From the NCBI RefSeq assembly GCF_900142035.1, contig NZ_FQZI01000006.1, positions 1-64,000 on the forward strand: 64,000 bases of DNA. Reading direction: 5' to 3'. A program made the translations under genes and the position numbers. The stretch's first letter is position 1, and each line of letters starts with the position of its first letter. The notes under the pieces were generated by a model. The model was given only the letters and a program-made list of their open reading frames with translations. It made no database searches and was not told the DNA's origin. Origin of the DNA: Flavobacterium terrae. Lineage in GTDB: Bacteria > Bacteroidota > Bacteroidia > Flavobacteriales > Flavobacteriaceae. Of this stretch, positions 1 to 8,893 are shown in pieces.

Positions 1-1305
1 CTGGATAACATTGCGCCTACATTCACTGCTCCTGCTAATACTACAATATATGCAGACGCACAATGTAACTACGATGCTTCGGTACAAGTAGTGGGCGATG
101 TAACTGATGAAGCAGATAATTGCTCAACTGGTTTACAAGCAACTTATACTGATTCGGTAGCCGATGGTGCTTGTCAAGGATCACACATCATTACTAGAAC
201 TTGGTCATTAGTAGACAATTGTGGTAATCAAGCTGCTACACAAACGCAAACTATTACAGTACTGGATAACATTGCGCCTACGTTCACTGCTCCTGCTAAT
301 ACTACAATATATGCAGACGCACAATGTAACTACGATGCTTCGGTACAAGTGGTGGGTGATGTAACTGATGAAGCAGATAACTGCTCAACTGGTCTACAAG
401 CAACTTATACTGATTCGGTAGCTGATGGGGCTTGTCAAGGATCTCACATCATTACTAGAACTTGGGCTTTAGTAGACAATTGTGGTAATCAAGCTGCTAC
501 ACAAACGCAAACTATCACAGTACTGGATAACATTGCGCCTACATTTACTGCTCCTGCTAATACTACAATATATGCTGACGCACAATGTAACTACGATGCT
601 TCGGTACAAGTGGTGGGTGATGTAACTGATGAAGCAGATAATTGCTCAACTGGTCTACAAGCAACTTATACTGATTCGGTAGCTGATGGGGCTTGTCAAG
701 GATCACACATCATTACTAGAACTTGGTCATTAGTAGACAATTGTGGTAATCAAGCCGCTACACAAACGCAAACTATTACAGTACTGGATAACATTGCGCC
801 TACATTTACTGCTCCTGCTAATACTACAATATATGCTGACGCACAATGTAACTACGATGCTTCGGTACAAGTAGTGGGTGATGTAACTGATGAAGCAGAT
901 AATTGCTCAACTGGTTTACAAGCAACTTATACTGATTCGGTAGCCGATGGGGCTTGTCAAGGATCTCACATTATTACAAGAACTTGGTCATTAGTAGACA
1001 ATTGTGGTAATCAAGCCGCTACACAAACGCAAACTATTACAGTACTGGATAACATTGCGCCTACATTCACTGCTCCTGCTAATACTACAATATATGCAGA
1101 CGCACAATGTAACTACGATGCTTCGGTACAAGTAGTGGGTGATGTAACTGATGAAGCAGATAATTGCTCAACTGGTCTACAAGCAACTTATACTGATTCG
1201 GTAGCCGATGGGGCTTGTCAAGGATCTCACATCATTACAAGAACTTGGTCATTAGTAGACAATTGTGGTAATCAAGCCGCTACACAAACGCAAACTATTA
1301 CGGTG
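1..1305 (+). repeat. Five tandem 261-base coding repeats
   Basis: Copies begin at 1, 262, 523, 784 and 1045, each starting at CTGGATAAC or a close variant and encoding LDNIAPTFTAPANTT onward; the next boundary at 1306 leads into unique sequence. The encoded units are identical except for one Ser-to-Ala change (TRTWALVDN in copy 2). Differences at DNA level are almost all synonymous, such as GTAGTG versus GTGGTG and TCACAC versus TCTCAC. The array probably continues upstream of the window. Confidence 0.97.
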
Positions 1306-2118
1306 CTTGATAACATCGCGCCTACATTAATTGGAGAATTTGAAACTTCTATTAGTGTTTCATGCTCAAACATTCCTAGCGATGAGCCTCAATTTCAAGA
1401 TGGATGTTCAGGTGTAACAGTAATTGCATCACCAGAAAACAACACACCAGTTAATGAAACTGATTATGGCTATGTTCTAAACCAACAATGGATCGCAACA
1501 GATGCTTGTGGTAATCAAACAGTAGTAATAAGAACAATCAATGTAACAATCAACGAACCTTTTGAAAACATATTTGTTGAAGGTCCAGTTTGTACTGATG
1601 GTGGCCCAGTTGATTTATTCAGTTACTTAGATCCAAGTATTGACCAGTCAGGCACTTGGGTTGACGTAAATAATTCAGGTGGATTATCTGGAAGTATTCT
1701 AGATCCAATGGGAATTATTGCGGGAGTTTACAAATACAGATACATAATATCTACTGGCACTTGTCCACGTTTAATTGAAGTTATATTAACAATAAAAGAT
1801 GATTGTATAGTATTACCTTGTTCAATAAGTGACATTAAAATATCTAAAGTGGTTACTCCAAACAATGATGGGTACAACGATACTTTCTTTATAGGAGGAA
1901 CTGAAGAATGTGGATTTAAATATAACGTTAAAATATTTAATAGATGGGGAGCTTTAGTTTATGAAAACCCTAACTATAAAAATGATTGGGATGGAAAAGC
2001 GAAAAGTGCAATTTCATCAAGCAACTTACCAGCGGGGTCATATTATTACATAGTTGATATTGTTGATAGTGGACTTGACGTATTCACTGGTTATATTTAT
2101 TTAGGAACTAAAAATTAA
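1..2118 (+). CDS. T9SS type B sorting domain adhesin, 3' part (start lies before the window)
   Basis: The reading frame is open from base 1, so the first ATG at 91 lies inside a repeat and is not the true start; the N-terminus is missing. About 706 residues are visible. The first 435 form five tandem 87-residue HYR-like modules, each with conserved Cys, Asp and Trp (for example DNCGNQAA, ADNCSTGLQ, TRTW). A sixth, diverged Cys-containing module follows (IATDACGNQTV). The last ~90 residues are the gliding-motility-associated C-terminal domain (VTPNNDGYNDTF, FNRWGALVYE, GSYYYIVDI), the type B signal for export by the type IX secretion system. The protein is inferred to be a long filamentous surface adhesin, like SprB in architecture but not shown to be its orthologue. 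The SprF-like gene begins 5 bases after the stop, which fits a cargo-with-partner operon. Confidence 0.93.
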   Translation: MDNIAPTFTAPANTTIYADAQCNYDASVQVVGDVTDEADNCSTGLQATYTDSVADGACQGSHIITRTWSLVDNCGNQAATQTQTITVLDNIAPTFTAPANTTIYADAQCNYDASVQVVGDVTDEADNCSTGLQATYTDSVADGACQGSHIITRTWALVDNCGNQAATQTQTITVLDNIAPTFTAPANTTIYADAQCNYDASVQVVGDVTDEADNCSTGLQATYTDSVADGACQGSHIITRTWSLVDNCGNQAATQTQTITVLDNIAPTFTAPANTTIYADAQCNYDASVQVVGDVTDEADNCSTGLQATYTDSVADGACQGSHIITRTWSLVDNCGNQAATQTQTITVLDNIAPTFTAPANTTIYADAQCNYDASVQVVGDVTDEADNCSTGLQATYTDSVADGACQGSHIITRTWSLVDNCGNQAATQTQTITVLDNIAPTLIGEFETSISVSCSNIPSDEPQFQDGCSGVTVIASPENNTPVNETDYGYVLNQQWIATDACGNQTVVIRTINVTINEPFENIFVEGPVCTDGGPVDLFSYLDPSIDQSGTWVDVNNSGGLSGSILDPMGIIAGVYKYRYIISTGTCPRLIEVILTIKDDCIVLPCSISDIKISKVVTPNNDGYNDTFFIGGTEECGFKYNVKIFNRWGALVYENPNYKNDWDGKAKSAISSSNLPAGSYYYIVDIVDSGLDVFTGYIYLGTKN

Positions 2119-2123
2119 GTATC

Positions 2124-3035
2124 ATGAGACAATTAATTATATCAGCCATAGTAGTTCTAAGTGTGTTTACTAGTAATGCTCAACAAACACCACAATTTAC
2201 TCAATATATGTACAATACTATATCTGTAAATCCAGGATATGCAGGTAGTAGAGAAGCTTTAACCATAGTAGGTTTACACAGAAGTCAATGGCAAGGTTTT
2301 GAAGGAGGACCTGAAACTCAAACAGTTTCTATCAATACGCCTCTTAGAAATGAAAAAATTGGAGTTGGTTTATCTTTCATCAATGACAAATTAGGATATG
2401 AAAATTACAGTTACTTGTATGCAGACTTATCCTATACAATTAGCCTAACTGAACAGACTAAATTAGCATTTGGTGTAAAAGGAGGCTTTAGTTATTACTC
2501 AATTGACGATCGCTTATTTAATGATCCAGATGTTTATAATGATCCTTATTTTAGAGATAAATTAAATAGATGGACTTTTAATGGAGGTATTGGTTTGTAT
2601 TTGCATCAACCAAAATGGTATGTTGGACTATCTTCTCCTAAGCTTGTTCAAAATGATTATAATAAAAATGGTAATTATGTTGCTTTAGAACAAAGACATT
2701 TTTATGGAATCGCAGGTTATGTATTTGATTTAGGAGAAAGCGTTAAAATGAGACCTACTGGACTTATCAAGTTTACAAAGGGTTCACCAGCTTCTTATGA
2801 TGCAACTTTATCATTCTTCTTTTTTGAAAGAATGTGGATAGGTGGATCTTATAGATTTGATGATTCTGTTGGTGCACTTGTGGACTTTCAAATTACAAAA
2901 CAATTTAGACTTGGCTATGCTTATGATTATCCAACATCGGATATCAAACCCTACACAAATGGAACACATGAAATTATGCTAATGTTCGATTTTAAATTTG
3001 ACAAGTCAAAATACAAATCTCCTCGTTACTTCTAA
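2124..3035 (+). CDS. PorP/SprF family type IX secretion outer-membrane protein
   Basis: 303 residues with a signal peptide (about 1-19, cleavage near SNAQQ) and the typical opening TPQFTQYMYN...NPGYAGSREAL seen in PorP/SprF proteins. The rest is a beta-rich barrel with repeated aromatic-ended strands. Members of this family bind the export machinery and help secrete or anchor a partner protein that carries a type B sorting domain. It sits 5 bases after such a cargo gene and 17 bases before a PorE-like gene, so the three probably form one operon. Family assignment is firm; pairing with the upstream adhesin is inferred from position. Confidence 0.93.
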   Translation: MRQLIISAIVVLSVFTSNAQQTPQFTQYMYNTISVNPGYAGSREALTIVGLHRSQWQGFEGGPETQTVSINTPLRNEKIGVGLSFINDKLGYENYSYLYADLSYTISLTEQTKLAFGVKGGFSYYSIDDRLFNDPDVYNDPYFRDKLNRWTFNGGIGLYLHQPKWYVGLSSPKLVQNDYNKNGNYVALEQRHFYGIAGYVFDLGESVKMRPTGLIKFTKGSPASYDATLSFFFFERMWIGGSYRFDDSVGALVDFQITKQFRLGYAYDYPTSDIKPYTNGTHEIMLMFDFKFDKSKYKSPRYF

Positions 3036-3052
3036 CTTAAAACGATCGAATT

Positions 3053-4996
3053 ATGAAAAATTTACTTAAATATATTATTCTTTCAGTTTTGATTTGTGGA
3101 AATGTTTCTACTGTCATGGCACAATATGGCAAACAAAAAAAAGCAGATGCTTTGTATAATAGCTTTTCATTTGTAAAGGCAATAGAAACGTACAAAGAAA
3201 TGCTTGCCAATAATTATAATTCCAATTATGCAAAAAGAAGATTAGGAGATAGTTATATGATGCTTCGAGATCCAGAAAATGCTTCTTTGTATTATAAAGA
3301 TGTGGTTACTCAACCTAATATTGATCCAGAGTATTATTTAAATTATGCACTATCATTAAGAGCATTAAAAAAATATGATGAATCTGCAATTTGGTTAAAC
3401 AAATACAAAGAAACTGGAGTTGTAGATTCACGCATTCAGAAGATAATGGAAGATGAAAATTTTATTTCTAATATTTATCAAGTCAAACAGCAATATTTTT
3501 CAAAGCCAGTACCATTTAATTCTGAATTAAGCGATTTTGGTGCATATGAAAAAAATGGAGTCGTAACTTTTGCTTCTAGCAGAGACAAAGGAGTGGGTAT
3601 AAAAAGAACTTACACTTGGAACCAACAACCATTTCTTGACTTATTTCAAGTAAAACACGACGGAGATAATTATACTGAAGCAAATAAAATAGAAGGTGAT
3701 GTAAACACAAAATTTCATGAAGGACAAGTCACTGTTTCTAAAGATGGTAAAACAATGTTTTTTACTAGAAACAATTATCTAGGAAGCAAAAAAGGCAAAG
3801 ATGCTAATGGAACTAATAATTTAAAAATCTATAGAGCAACTCTCGATAAAGACAACAAGTGGACAGATATTAAAGAGCTTCCTTTCAACAACAATAATTA
3901 TTCTGTTGGACATCCAAGTTTATCTGCAGATGGTAAAACACTTTATTTTGCATCAGACATGCCCGGTGGAAAAGGGAAATCAGATATTTATAAAGTAAGT
4001 GTTAATGGAGATTCTTACGGAAAACCAGAAAACTTAGGTGATAAAATTAATACTGAAGGTAATGAATTGTTCCCTTTTGTTCATAACGATGGTAATTTGT
4101 TTTTCTCATCTGATGGATTACAAGGATTAGGTCAATTGGATATATTTACTACAGTTCTAGATGACAATGGTAACATCCAAGAAATTATTAATCTAGGCAT
4201 GCCTGTCAACTCTCCAATGGATGATTTTTCATTCTTCTTAAACGATGCTGGTGACACTGGTTATATTTCTTCAAATCGTGAAGGCGGCATGGGAGATGAT
4301 GATATTTATGGTTTTGATAGAATTCCTTTATTTTCAGTGAGAGGTACCGTAACTGATGCTATTAACCATCAACCCATAAAAGATGCCAAAATTGTCATAA
4401 AAGACAAAGATGGAATTCAAATAGCAGATTTAGTAACCGATGAAAAAGGAAAATACAAAATGAATATTGATAGAGAAACTACATATACAATTGAAGCTTC
4501 CCATATGAAATATCAGCCTGAACCATCTAAGATAGCAGATTCAAGAAATTCTAAAGGAAAAAACGAAATTGTAGTTGATTTTGAACTAGACCCTGTTCAA
4601 GATGTTGATATACTTGCCGATGTGAATATTGATAATATCTACTTCGATTTTGACAAGCAAAATATTAGAAACGATGCCGCTGTTGAATTAGATAAAATCG
4701 CAGAAATGATGCTTGTTACCTACCCTAGTATGGAAATCGAAATTGGTTCTCATACAGATAGTAGAGGTAGTTTTAAATATAATGAAGCATTAGGTATTAG
4801 AAGAGCAAATTCTACTTATGAATATTTGGTTTCTAGAGGAATTAATCCTAATAGAATTAAAAAACATGAAGGTTTTGGTGAATATAATTTAGTTAACGAC
4901 TGTAAAGACGGTGTAGATTGTTCTGAAACAGCTCATCAGCTCAATAGACGTTCTGTGTTTAAAGTATTGTCTATGCAGCGAATGGCTGAAAAGTAA
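3053..4996 (+). CDS. PorE-like OmpA family protein (TPR, PD40 propeller, regulatory beta domain, OmpA)
   Basis: 647 residues. Order of domains: signal peptide (about 1-24), TPR-like helices (30-125), WD40/PD40-type propeller repeats (about 160-420, e.g. GHPSLSADGKTLYFASD and FFSSDGLQGLGQLD), a carboxypeptidase-regulatory-like beta sandwich (428-510, VRGTVTDAINHQPI), and an OmpA C-terminal peptidoglycan-binding domain (525-640, IYFDFDKQNI, GSHTDSRGS, LNRRSVF). This is the architecture of PorE of the T9SS, a periplasmic component tied to peptidoglycan. Here it follows an adhesin and a SprF-like gene, so it may serve that particular cargo rather than the general machine. A strong terminator follows directly. 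Confidence 0.88.
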   Translation: MKNLLKYIILSVLICGNVSTVMAQYGKQKKADALYNSFSFVKAIETYKEMLANNYNSNYAKRRLGDSYMMLRDPENASLYYKDVVTQPNIDPEYYLNYALSLRALKKYDESAIWLNKYKETGVVDSRIQKIMEDENFISNIYQVKQQYFSKPVPFNSELSDFGAYEKNGVVTFASSRDKGVGIKRTYTWNQQPFLDLFQVKHDGDNYTEANKIEGDVNTKFHEGQVTVSKDGKTMFFTRNNYLGSKKGKDANGTNNLKIYRATLDKDNKWTDIKELPFNNNNYSVGHPSLSADGKTLYFASDMPGGKGKSDIYKVSVNGDSYGKPENLGDKINTEGNELFPFVHNDGNLFFSSDGLQGLGQLDIFTTVLDDNGNIQEIINLGMPVNSPMDDFSFFLNDAGDTGYISSNREGGMGDDDIYGFDRIPLFSVRGTVTDAINHQPIKDAKIVIKDKDGIQIADLVTDEKGKYKMNIDRETTYTIEASHMKYQPEPSKIADSRNSKGKNEIVVDFELDPVQDVDILADVNIDNIYFDFDKQNIRNDAAVELDKIAEMMLVTYPSMEIEIGSHTDSRGSFKYNEALGIRRANSTYEYLVSRGINPNRIKKHEGFGEYNLVNDCKDGVDCSETAHQLNRRSVFKVLSMQRMAEK

Positions 4997-5001
4997 TCTA
5001 C

Positions 5002-5035
5002 AAAAAAATGCCTCGACTTATCGAGGCATTTTTTA
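5002..5035. terminator. Bidirectional Rho-independent terminator
   Basis: A hairpin with arms ATGCCTCGA and TCGAGGCAT, loop CTTA, flanked by an A run on the left and a T run on the right. It lies between convergent genes ending at 4996 (+) and 5039 (-) and can serve both. Confidence 0.93.
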
Positions 5036-5038
5036 TTA

Positions 5039-6727
5039 TTATCTAACTAATTTCTTGTATTTAAGTTTAGTTGGAGCAACATCTCCTAAACGTTTCTTAC
5101 GATTTTCTTCATAATCAGAGAAACCTCCTTCAAAGAAATATACTTGAGAATCACCTTCAAAAGCTAAAATATGTGTACAAATTCTATCTAAGAACCAACG
5201 GTCGTGAGAGATTACTACAGCACATCCAGCAAAATTTTCTAAACCTTCCTCTAATGCACGAAGTGTATTAATATCCAAGTCATTCGTAGGCTCATCCAGT
5301 AACAATACGTTACCTTCCTCACGTAGAGTCATTGCTAAGTGTAAACGGTTACGTTCACCTCCTGATAATGTACTCACTTTTTTATTTTGATCACTTCCTC
5401 CAAAATTGAAACGAGATAAATATGCTCTTGAATTTACTTGACGACCACCCATCATAATCAATTCCTGACCATCACAAAAATTCTCCCAAATAGATTTTTC
5501 AGGATCAATATTAGCATGAGTTTGATCTACGTAAGCAATTTTTACTGTTTCTCCAGTTGTAAATTCTCCACTGTCTGGTTGTAATTCATCCATAATCATT
5601 TTGAAAATGGTTGTTTTACCAGCTCCATTTGGACCTATGATACCTACAATTCCCGCTTGAGGTAAAGTAAAGTTCAAATCATCATATAGAATTTTATCAC
5701 CATATGCTTTTGCCACTTTTTTAGCATCAATAACATTCGTTCCTAAACGTGGCCCATTAGGGATATATAATTCTAATTTTTCGTCTAACTCTTTTTGATC
5801 TTCATTTAATAAACGATCATAGTTTTGAAGACGAGCTTTTTGTTTTGTTTGACGACCTTTAGCACCTTGACGTACCCATTCTAACTCTCGTTCTAATGTT
5901 TTACGACGTTTTGAAGCAACTTTTTCTTCTTGCTCCATACGCTTAGATTTTTGATCTAACCAAGATGAATAGTTTCCTTTCCATGGAATACCTTCTCCTC
6001 TATCTAATTCAAGAATCCAACCAGCAACATTGTCTAAGAAATAACGGTCGTGAGTTACTGCAATAATAGTTCCTTTATATTGTTGTAAATGTTGTTCTAA
6101 CCAATGAACTGATTCAGCATCTAAGTGGTTCGTAGGCTCATCTAATAACAATACATCTGGTTCTTGTAATAACAAACGACATAAAGCCACACGACGACGC
6201 TCTCCTCCTGATAATACTTTAATTGGTGTATCTGCATCTGGACAACGTAAAGCATCCATAGCAATTTCTAGCTTTGTATCTAATTCCCAAGCTCCACAAG
6301 CATCGATTTTATCTTGTAACTCGGCTTGGCGATCCATTAGTTTTTGCATTTTATCTGCATCTTCATAAACTTCTGGAAGACCAAAATCGTCATTAATTTT
6401 ATTAAATTCTTCTAATAACTTAACTGCTTCAGCTGCTCCCTCACGAACAATTTCAATAACTGTTTTATTTTCGTCAAGTTGTGGCTCTTGCTCTAAATAA
6501 CCCACAGTATAACCTGGAGCAAAAACAACATCTCCTTGGTAGTTTTTATCTACACCAGCAATGATTTTTAATAATGATGATTTACCTGAACCGTTTAAAC
6601 CTAAGATACCAATTTTAGCACCATAGAAAAAACTTAAATAAATATCCTTTAAAACTGTTTTGTTTGTTGAAGAGTAAGTCTTGCTTACCTTCGACATCGA
6701 AAATATTACTTTCTTATCGTCTGACAT
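5039..6727 (-). CDS. ettA: Energy-dependent translational throttle protein EttA (ABC-F ATPase)
   Basis: 562 residues, the usual EttA length. Two ABC ATPase domains each have Walker A (GLNGSGKSS near residue 45; GPNGAGKTT near 370), an LSGGE signature (LSGGERRRVALCR; LSGGERNRLHLAM) and Walker B with LLLDEPTNHLD and LLLDEPTNDLD. The basic linker between them (KSKRMEQEEKVASKRRK) is the P-site tRNA interaction region of ABC-F proteins. No membrane domain is present, consistent with a soluble ribosome-binding factor that gates the first peptide bond according to ATP level. EttA is preferred over Uup or an ARE protein because of length and close motif agreement. Starts with ATG; monocistronic. Confidence 0.95.
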   Translation of the reverse strand: MSDDKKVIFSMSKVSKTYSSTNKTVLKDIYLSFFYGAKIGILGLNGSGKSSLLKIIAGVDKNYQGDVVFAPGYTVGYLEQEPQLDENKTVIEIVREGAAEAVKLLEEFNKINDDFGLPEVYEDADKMQKLMDRQAELQDKIDACGAWELDTKLEIAMDALRCPDADTPIKVLSGGERRRVALCRLLLQEPDVLLLDEPTNHLDAESVHWLEQHLQQYKGTIIAVTHDRYFLDNVAGWILELDRGEGIPWKGNYSSWLDQKSKRMEQEEKVASKRRKTLERELEWVRQGAKGRQTKQKARLQNYDRLLNEDQKELDEKLELYIPNGPRLGTNVIDAKKVAKAYGDKILYDDLNFTLPQAGIVGIIGPNGAGKTTIFKMIMDELQPDSGEFTTGETVKIAYVDQTHANIDPEKSIWENFCDGQELIMMGGRQVNSRAYLSRFNFGGSDQNKKVSTLSGGERNRLHLAMTLREEGNVLLLDEPTNDLDINTLRALEEGLENFAGCAVVISHDRWFLDRICTHILAFEGDSQVYFFEGGFSDYEENRKKRLGDVAPTKLKYKKLVR

Positions 6728-6758
6728 CTTAAATTAATTATAACTATTTTATTGAGCA

Positions 6759-6766
6759 CAAATATA
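6759..6766 (-). promoter_or_regulatory. Candidate -7 promoter element for ettA
   Basis: On the minus strand this reads TATATTTG, a match to the Bacteroidota -7 consensus TAnnTTTG, 32 bases before the ettA start. No clear TTG is seen at the expected upstream spacing. Confidence 0.4.
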
Positions 6767-6869
6767 CATATTCGGCATATATTTTTTAGCATAAAAATTG
6801 TGTTCAAATTCTAAAGTTAAAACCATCGTAATTTATATTTTTACTTAAAATCAATCTAACAGAATAATT

Positions 6870-7283
6870 ATGAAAAACGACAAAAAAAAATCATCAACAA
6901 ACGATTTATCACCTAAAGTTACAGGTATTGGTGGTATTTTCTTTTTCACTGAAAACCCAAAAGAAACAAGAGAATGGTATACTAAAAATTTAGGACTTGA
7001 TACGAATGATTGGGGATCAACCTTCAAAACTAGGAATATTGATAACCCTGAACAAATAAATTCTTTACAATGGAGTCCATTTAAAAGTGGTAGCGAATAT
7101 TTTTCTCCTTCAAAAAAAGAATTTATGATCAATTATACTGTTCAAAACATTGAAGCATTAGTAGAAAAGTTAAAAGAAAACGGTGTTACTGTTGTGGATG
7201 AAATTACTTCTTACGACTATGGAAAGTTTGTACATATCATGGATGCAGATGGTAATAAAATTGAACTTTGGGAACCATGCTAA
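6870..7283 (+). CDS. VOC family (glyoxalase/bleomycin-resistance fold) protein
   Basis: 137 residues. After a short charged N-terminus, the protein has the VOC pattern: GIGGIFFFTENPKETREWYTKNLGL near residue 17-41, a central beta module, and a C-terminal module with DEITSYDYGKFVHIMDADGNKIELWEP, whose final Glu is the usual metal ligand of the family. VOC proteins include glyoxalases, dioxygenases and antibiotic-binding proteins; the substrate cannot be inferred here. Flanked by ettA (divergent) and the DUF2975 operon; no operon partner. Confidence 0.88.
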   Translation: MKNDKKKSSTNDLSPKVTGIGGIFFFTENPKETREWYTKNLGLDTNDWGSTFKTRNIDNPEQINSLQWSPFKSGSEYFSPSKKEFMINYTVQNIEALVEKLKENGVTVVDEITSYDYGKFVHIMDADGNKIELWEPC

Positions 7284-7307
7284 ACACCATACAACGCTAA
7301 AAAATAA

Positions 7308-7336
7308 ATATTTATCTGTAAAAAATAGATATTTAT
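7308..7336. promoter_or_regulatory. Direct repeats of ATATTTAT, possible operator
   Basis: ATATTTAT occurs at 7308-7315 and again at 7329-7336, with starts 21 bases apart (two helical turns). The second copy ends on the -33 TTG of the promoter at 7336-7365. A binding site for the Xre-type regulator encoded at 7951 is a reasonable guess, but the local sequence is very AT-rich, so chance is possible. Confidence 0.35.
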
Positions 7337-7365
7337 TGTTTTTCAATAAATTTTTATTATTTTTG
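7336..7365 (+). promoter_or_regulatory. Bacteroidota-type promoter for the DUF2975-HTH operon
   Basis: TTG at 7336-7338 and TATTTTTG at 7358-7365 are separated by 19 bases, matching TTTG...TAnnTTTG. Transcription would start near 7370, about 22 bases before the ATG at 7393. Confidence 0.6.
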
Positions 7366-7392
7366 ACTTATCAATCTTAAATAATATTTTTT

Positions 7393-7947
7393 ATGGAAAT
7401 CAAAATTGGAACAAATCAAATTTTAAAAGTACTACATGTACTTTCATGGATTATTTTTTTTGGACTATGCATAGAGGCTTCAGCAATTGCTTTTAATGCT
7501 AGTTATACATTTATTAAAGGATCTTATAATGTTCATGGTTATTGGAATGGAGCTGATTTTTCAAATCTTTACAATTTTGATAAAGGATATTTCTTTGTAA
7601 TTATACTATTAATGATCATTGTAGGAGTCTTAAAATGTATTATGTTTTACCTGATTGTAAAGATTTTTATGGATAAAAAATTAAGTTTATCACAACCTTT
7701 CAGTGAAGCATTAAAGAAATTTATTCTATTACAATCAATTATAGCTTTTGGTATTGGATTATTTTGCGCATTTGCAAACAAATACCGCATACATTTGACA
7801 AAGCAAGGTGTAGAAATACCTGAATTAGAAGTATTAAAACTTGAAGGTTCTAGCATTTGGATTTTTATGTCAATAATCCTTTTTATAATTGTTCAAATTG
7901 TCAAAAAAGGTATTGAAATACGAGAAGAAAATGATTTAACAATTTAG
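7393..7947 (+). CDS. DUF2975 family integral membrane protein
   Basis: 184 residues with about four transmembrane segments (roughly 12-35, 66-92, 112-130 and 150-172) and short charged loops. The layout and the partner gene match the DUF2975 family, membrane proteins of unknown activity found with a small Xre-type regulator. That regulator follows after 3 bases. The two are likely co-expressed and may work as a membrane protein plus repressor pair. The biochemical role is unknown. Confidence 0.8.
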   Translation: MEIKIGTNQILKVLHVLSWIIFFGLCIEASAIAFNASYTFIKGSYNVHGYWNGADFSNLYNFDKGYFFVIILLMIIVGVLKCIMFYLIVKIFMDKKLSLSQPFSEALKKFILLQSIIAFGIGLFCAFANKYRIHLTKQGVEIPELEVLKLEGSSIWIFMSIILFIIVQIVKKGIEIREENDLTI

Positions 7948-7950
7948 TAT

Positions 7951-8151
7951 ATGGCAATAATTGTAAACTTAGATGTAATGATGGCAAAAAGAAAAATGTC
8001 ATTAAATGAACTTTCAGAAAAAGTTGATTTGACTTTGTCTAATTTATCCATTTTAAAAACAGGCAAAGCAAAAGCAATTCGCTTTTCAACATTAGAAGCT
8101 ATTTGTAAAGCACTAGATTGCCAGCCAGGAGATATTCTTGAATATGTATAA
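7951..8151 (+). CDS. Small Xre/Cro family helix-turn-helix regulator
   Basis: 66 residues, essentially a single HTH domain: MAKRKMSLNELSEKVDLT, then LSNLSILKTGKAKAIRF and STLEAICKALDCQPGDILEY. This is the compact HTH type that accompanies DUF2975 membrane proteins. It begins 3 bases after the upstream stop. It probably represses or activates its own operon; direct repeats near 7308-7336 are a candidate site. No ligand or dimerisation domain is present beyond the HTH. Confidence 0.92.
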   Translation: MAIIVNLDVMMAKRKMSLNELSEKVDLTLSNLSILKTGKAKAIRFSTLEAICKALDCQPGDILEYV

Positions 8152-8152
8152 T

Positions 8153-8184
8153 AAAAAAGAGAACCAAAATTGGTTCTCTTTTTT
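8153..8184. terminator. Bidirectional Rho-independent terminator
   Basis: Arms AAGAGAACCAA and TTGGTTCTCTT with an A run before and T run after, just past the HTH gene stop at 8151 and before the minus-strand gene ending at 8200. Confidence 0.92.
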
Positions 8185-8199
8185 ATTATGATAATTATT

Positions 8200-8388
8200 T
8201 TAAACTCTACCTTTTAATGCATTAAAAACCCATGCATTTGCTAGAAATCCTATACCCACAGCAGCAAAGCCCCATCCAGCAACATCTGCATAACGATAAA
8301 TTCCTAATCCAATTAATAATAATCCCATTATTATCATGATTAAGGTTGCCCAGCCTAAAACAGTATTTTTATTCATTCCTATACTCAT
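8200..8388 (-). CDS. Small two-helix membrane protein, unknown function
   Basis: 62 residues with two hydrophobic helices (about 11-28, WATLIMIIMGLLLIGLGI, and 36-54, GWGFAAVGIGFLANAWVF) joined by YRYADVA. There is an alternative ATG four codons in (at 8376). It resembles short conserved membrane proteins found across Flavobacteriaceae, but no function is known to me. It lies downstream of the holA cluster on the same strand, with a 76-base gap that could contain its own promoter. Confidence 0.72.
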   Translation of the reverse strand: MSIGMNKNTVLGWATLIMIIMGLLLIGLGIYRYADVAGWGFAAVGIGFLANAWVFNALKGRV

Positions 8389-8464
8389 TTTTTAATGTTT
8401 TATCGGTTTATAAAATTTGGAGTGCAAATATCGTCAATAAAACAATTTAAAAAAAGTAATACTC

Positions 8465-8881
8465 TTACTTTTTAAATTGCATAGCTAGTTTAAAGCCTAA
8501 ATATGCCATAGGTAAATAGGCTAAAGCCAAATCTAAAATGCAAAACCACGTTGGAGCAGGAAAAGAAAACACATTTGAAATTCCTCCTAACAAGAAAAAA
8601 AATCCAATTAGCATTGCTAAAAACATTTTTTTAGATACTGCAAACTTAGACACAACAAATGCACCTGTAAAGCTTCCTAAAGCATGAGCTAAGAAAGGAG
8701 CTATAAAATGTTTAGTTTCTAATAAGTGCATTCCTTGTTTTAAGCTATCAACATTAGCCGGGTCAATACCTTCAGGCAATTTTATAATTGAGGTCCCCAT
8801 TAAAATTATTGCCATATTCACTATGCTTCCTACAAAAATTCCTGAAATAACAATTAAAATGTTTTTGATAGTTGGATTCAT
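8465..8881 (-). CDS. Four-helix integral membrane protein, unknown function
   Basis: 138 residues with an N-terminal membrane segment (8-28), a soluble stretch (35-60, PEGIDPANVDSLKQGMHLLETKH) and three further membrane segments (about 62-80, 87-105, 115-134). Small residues and a His near the start of helix 2 (HFIAPFLAHALGSFTG) stand out. I do not recognise the family with certainty. It begins 12 bases after the holA stop, so it is probably co-transcribed with holA. Confidence 0.75.
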   Translation of the reverse strand: MNPTIKNILIVISGIFVGSIVNMAIILMGTSIIKLPEGIDPANVDSLKQGMHLLETKHFIAPFLAHALGSFTGAFVVSKFAVSKKMFLAMLIGFFFLLGGISNVFSFPAPTWFCILDLALAYLPMAYLGFKLAMQFKK

Positions 8882-8893
8882 ATGCTTAGATTT

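Noticed and set aside
1..1305. CRISPR-like array
   Set aside because: The repeat unit is 261 bases, contiguous and in frame, encoding HYR-like modules; there are no spacers.
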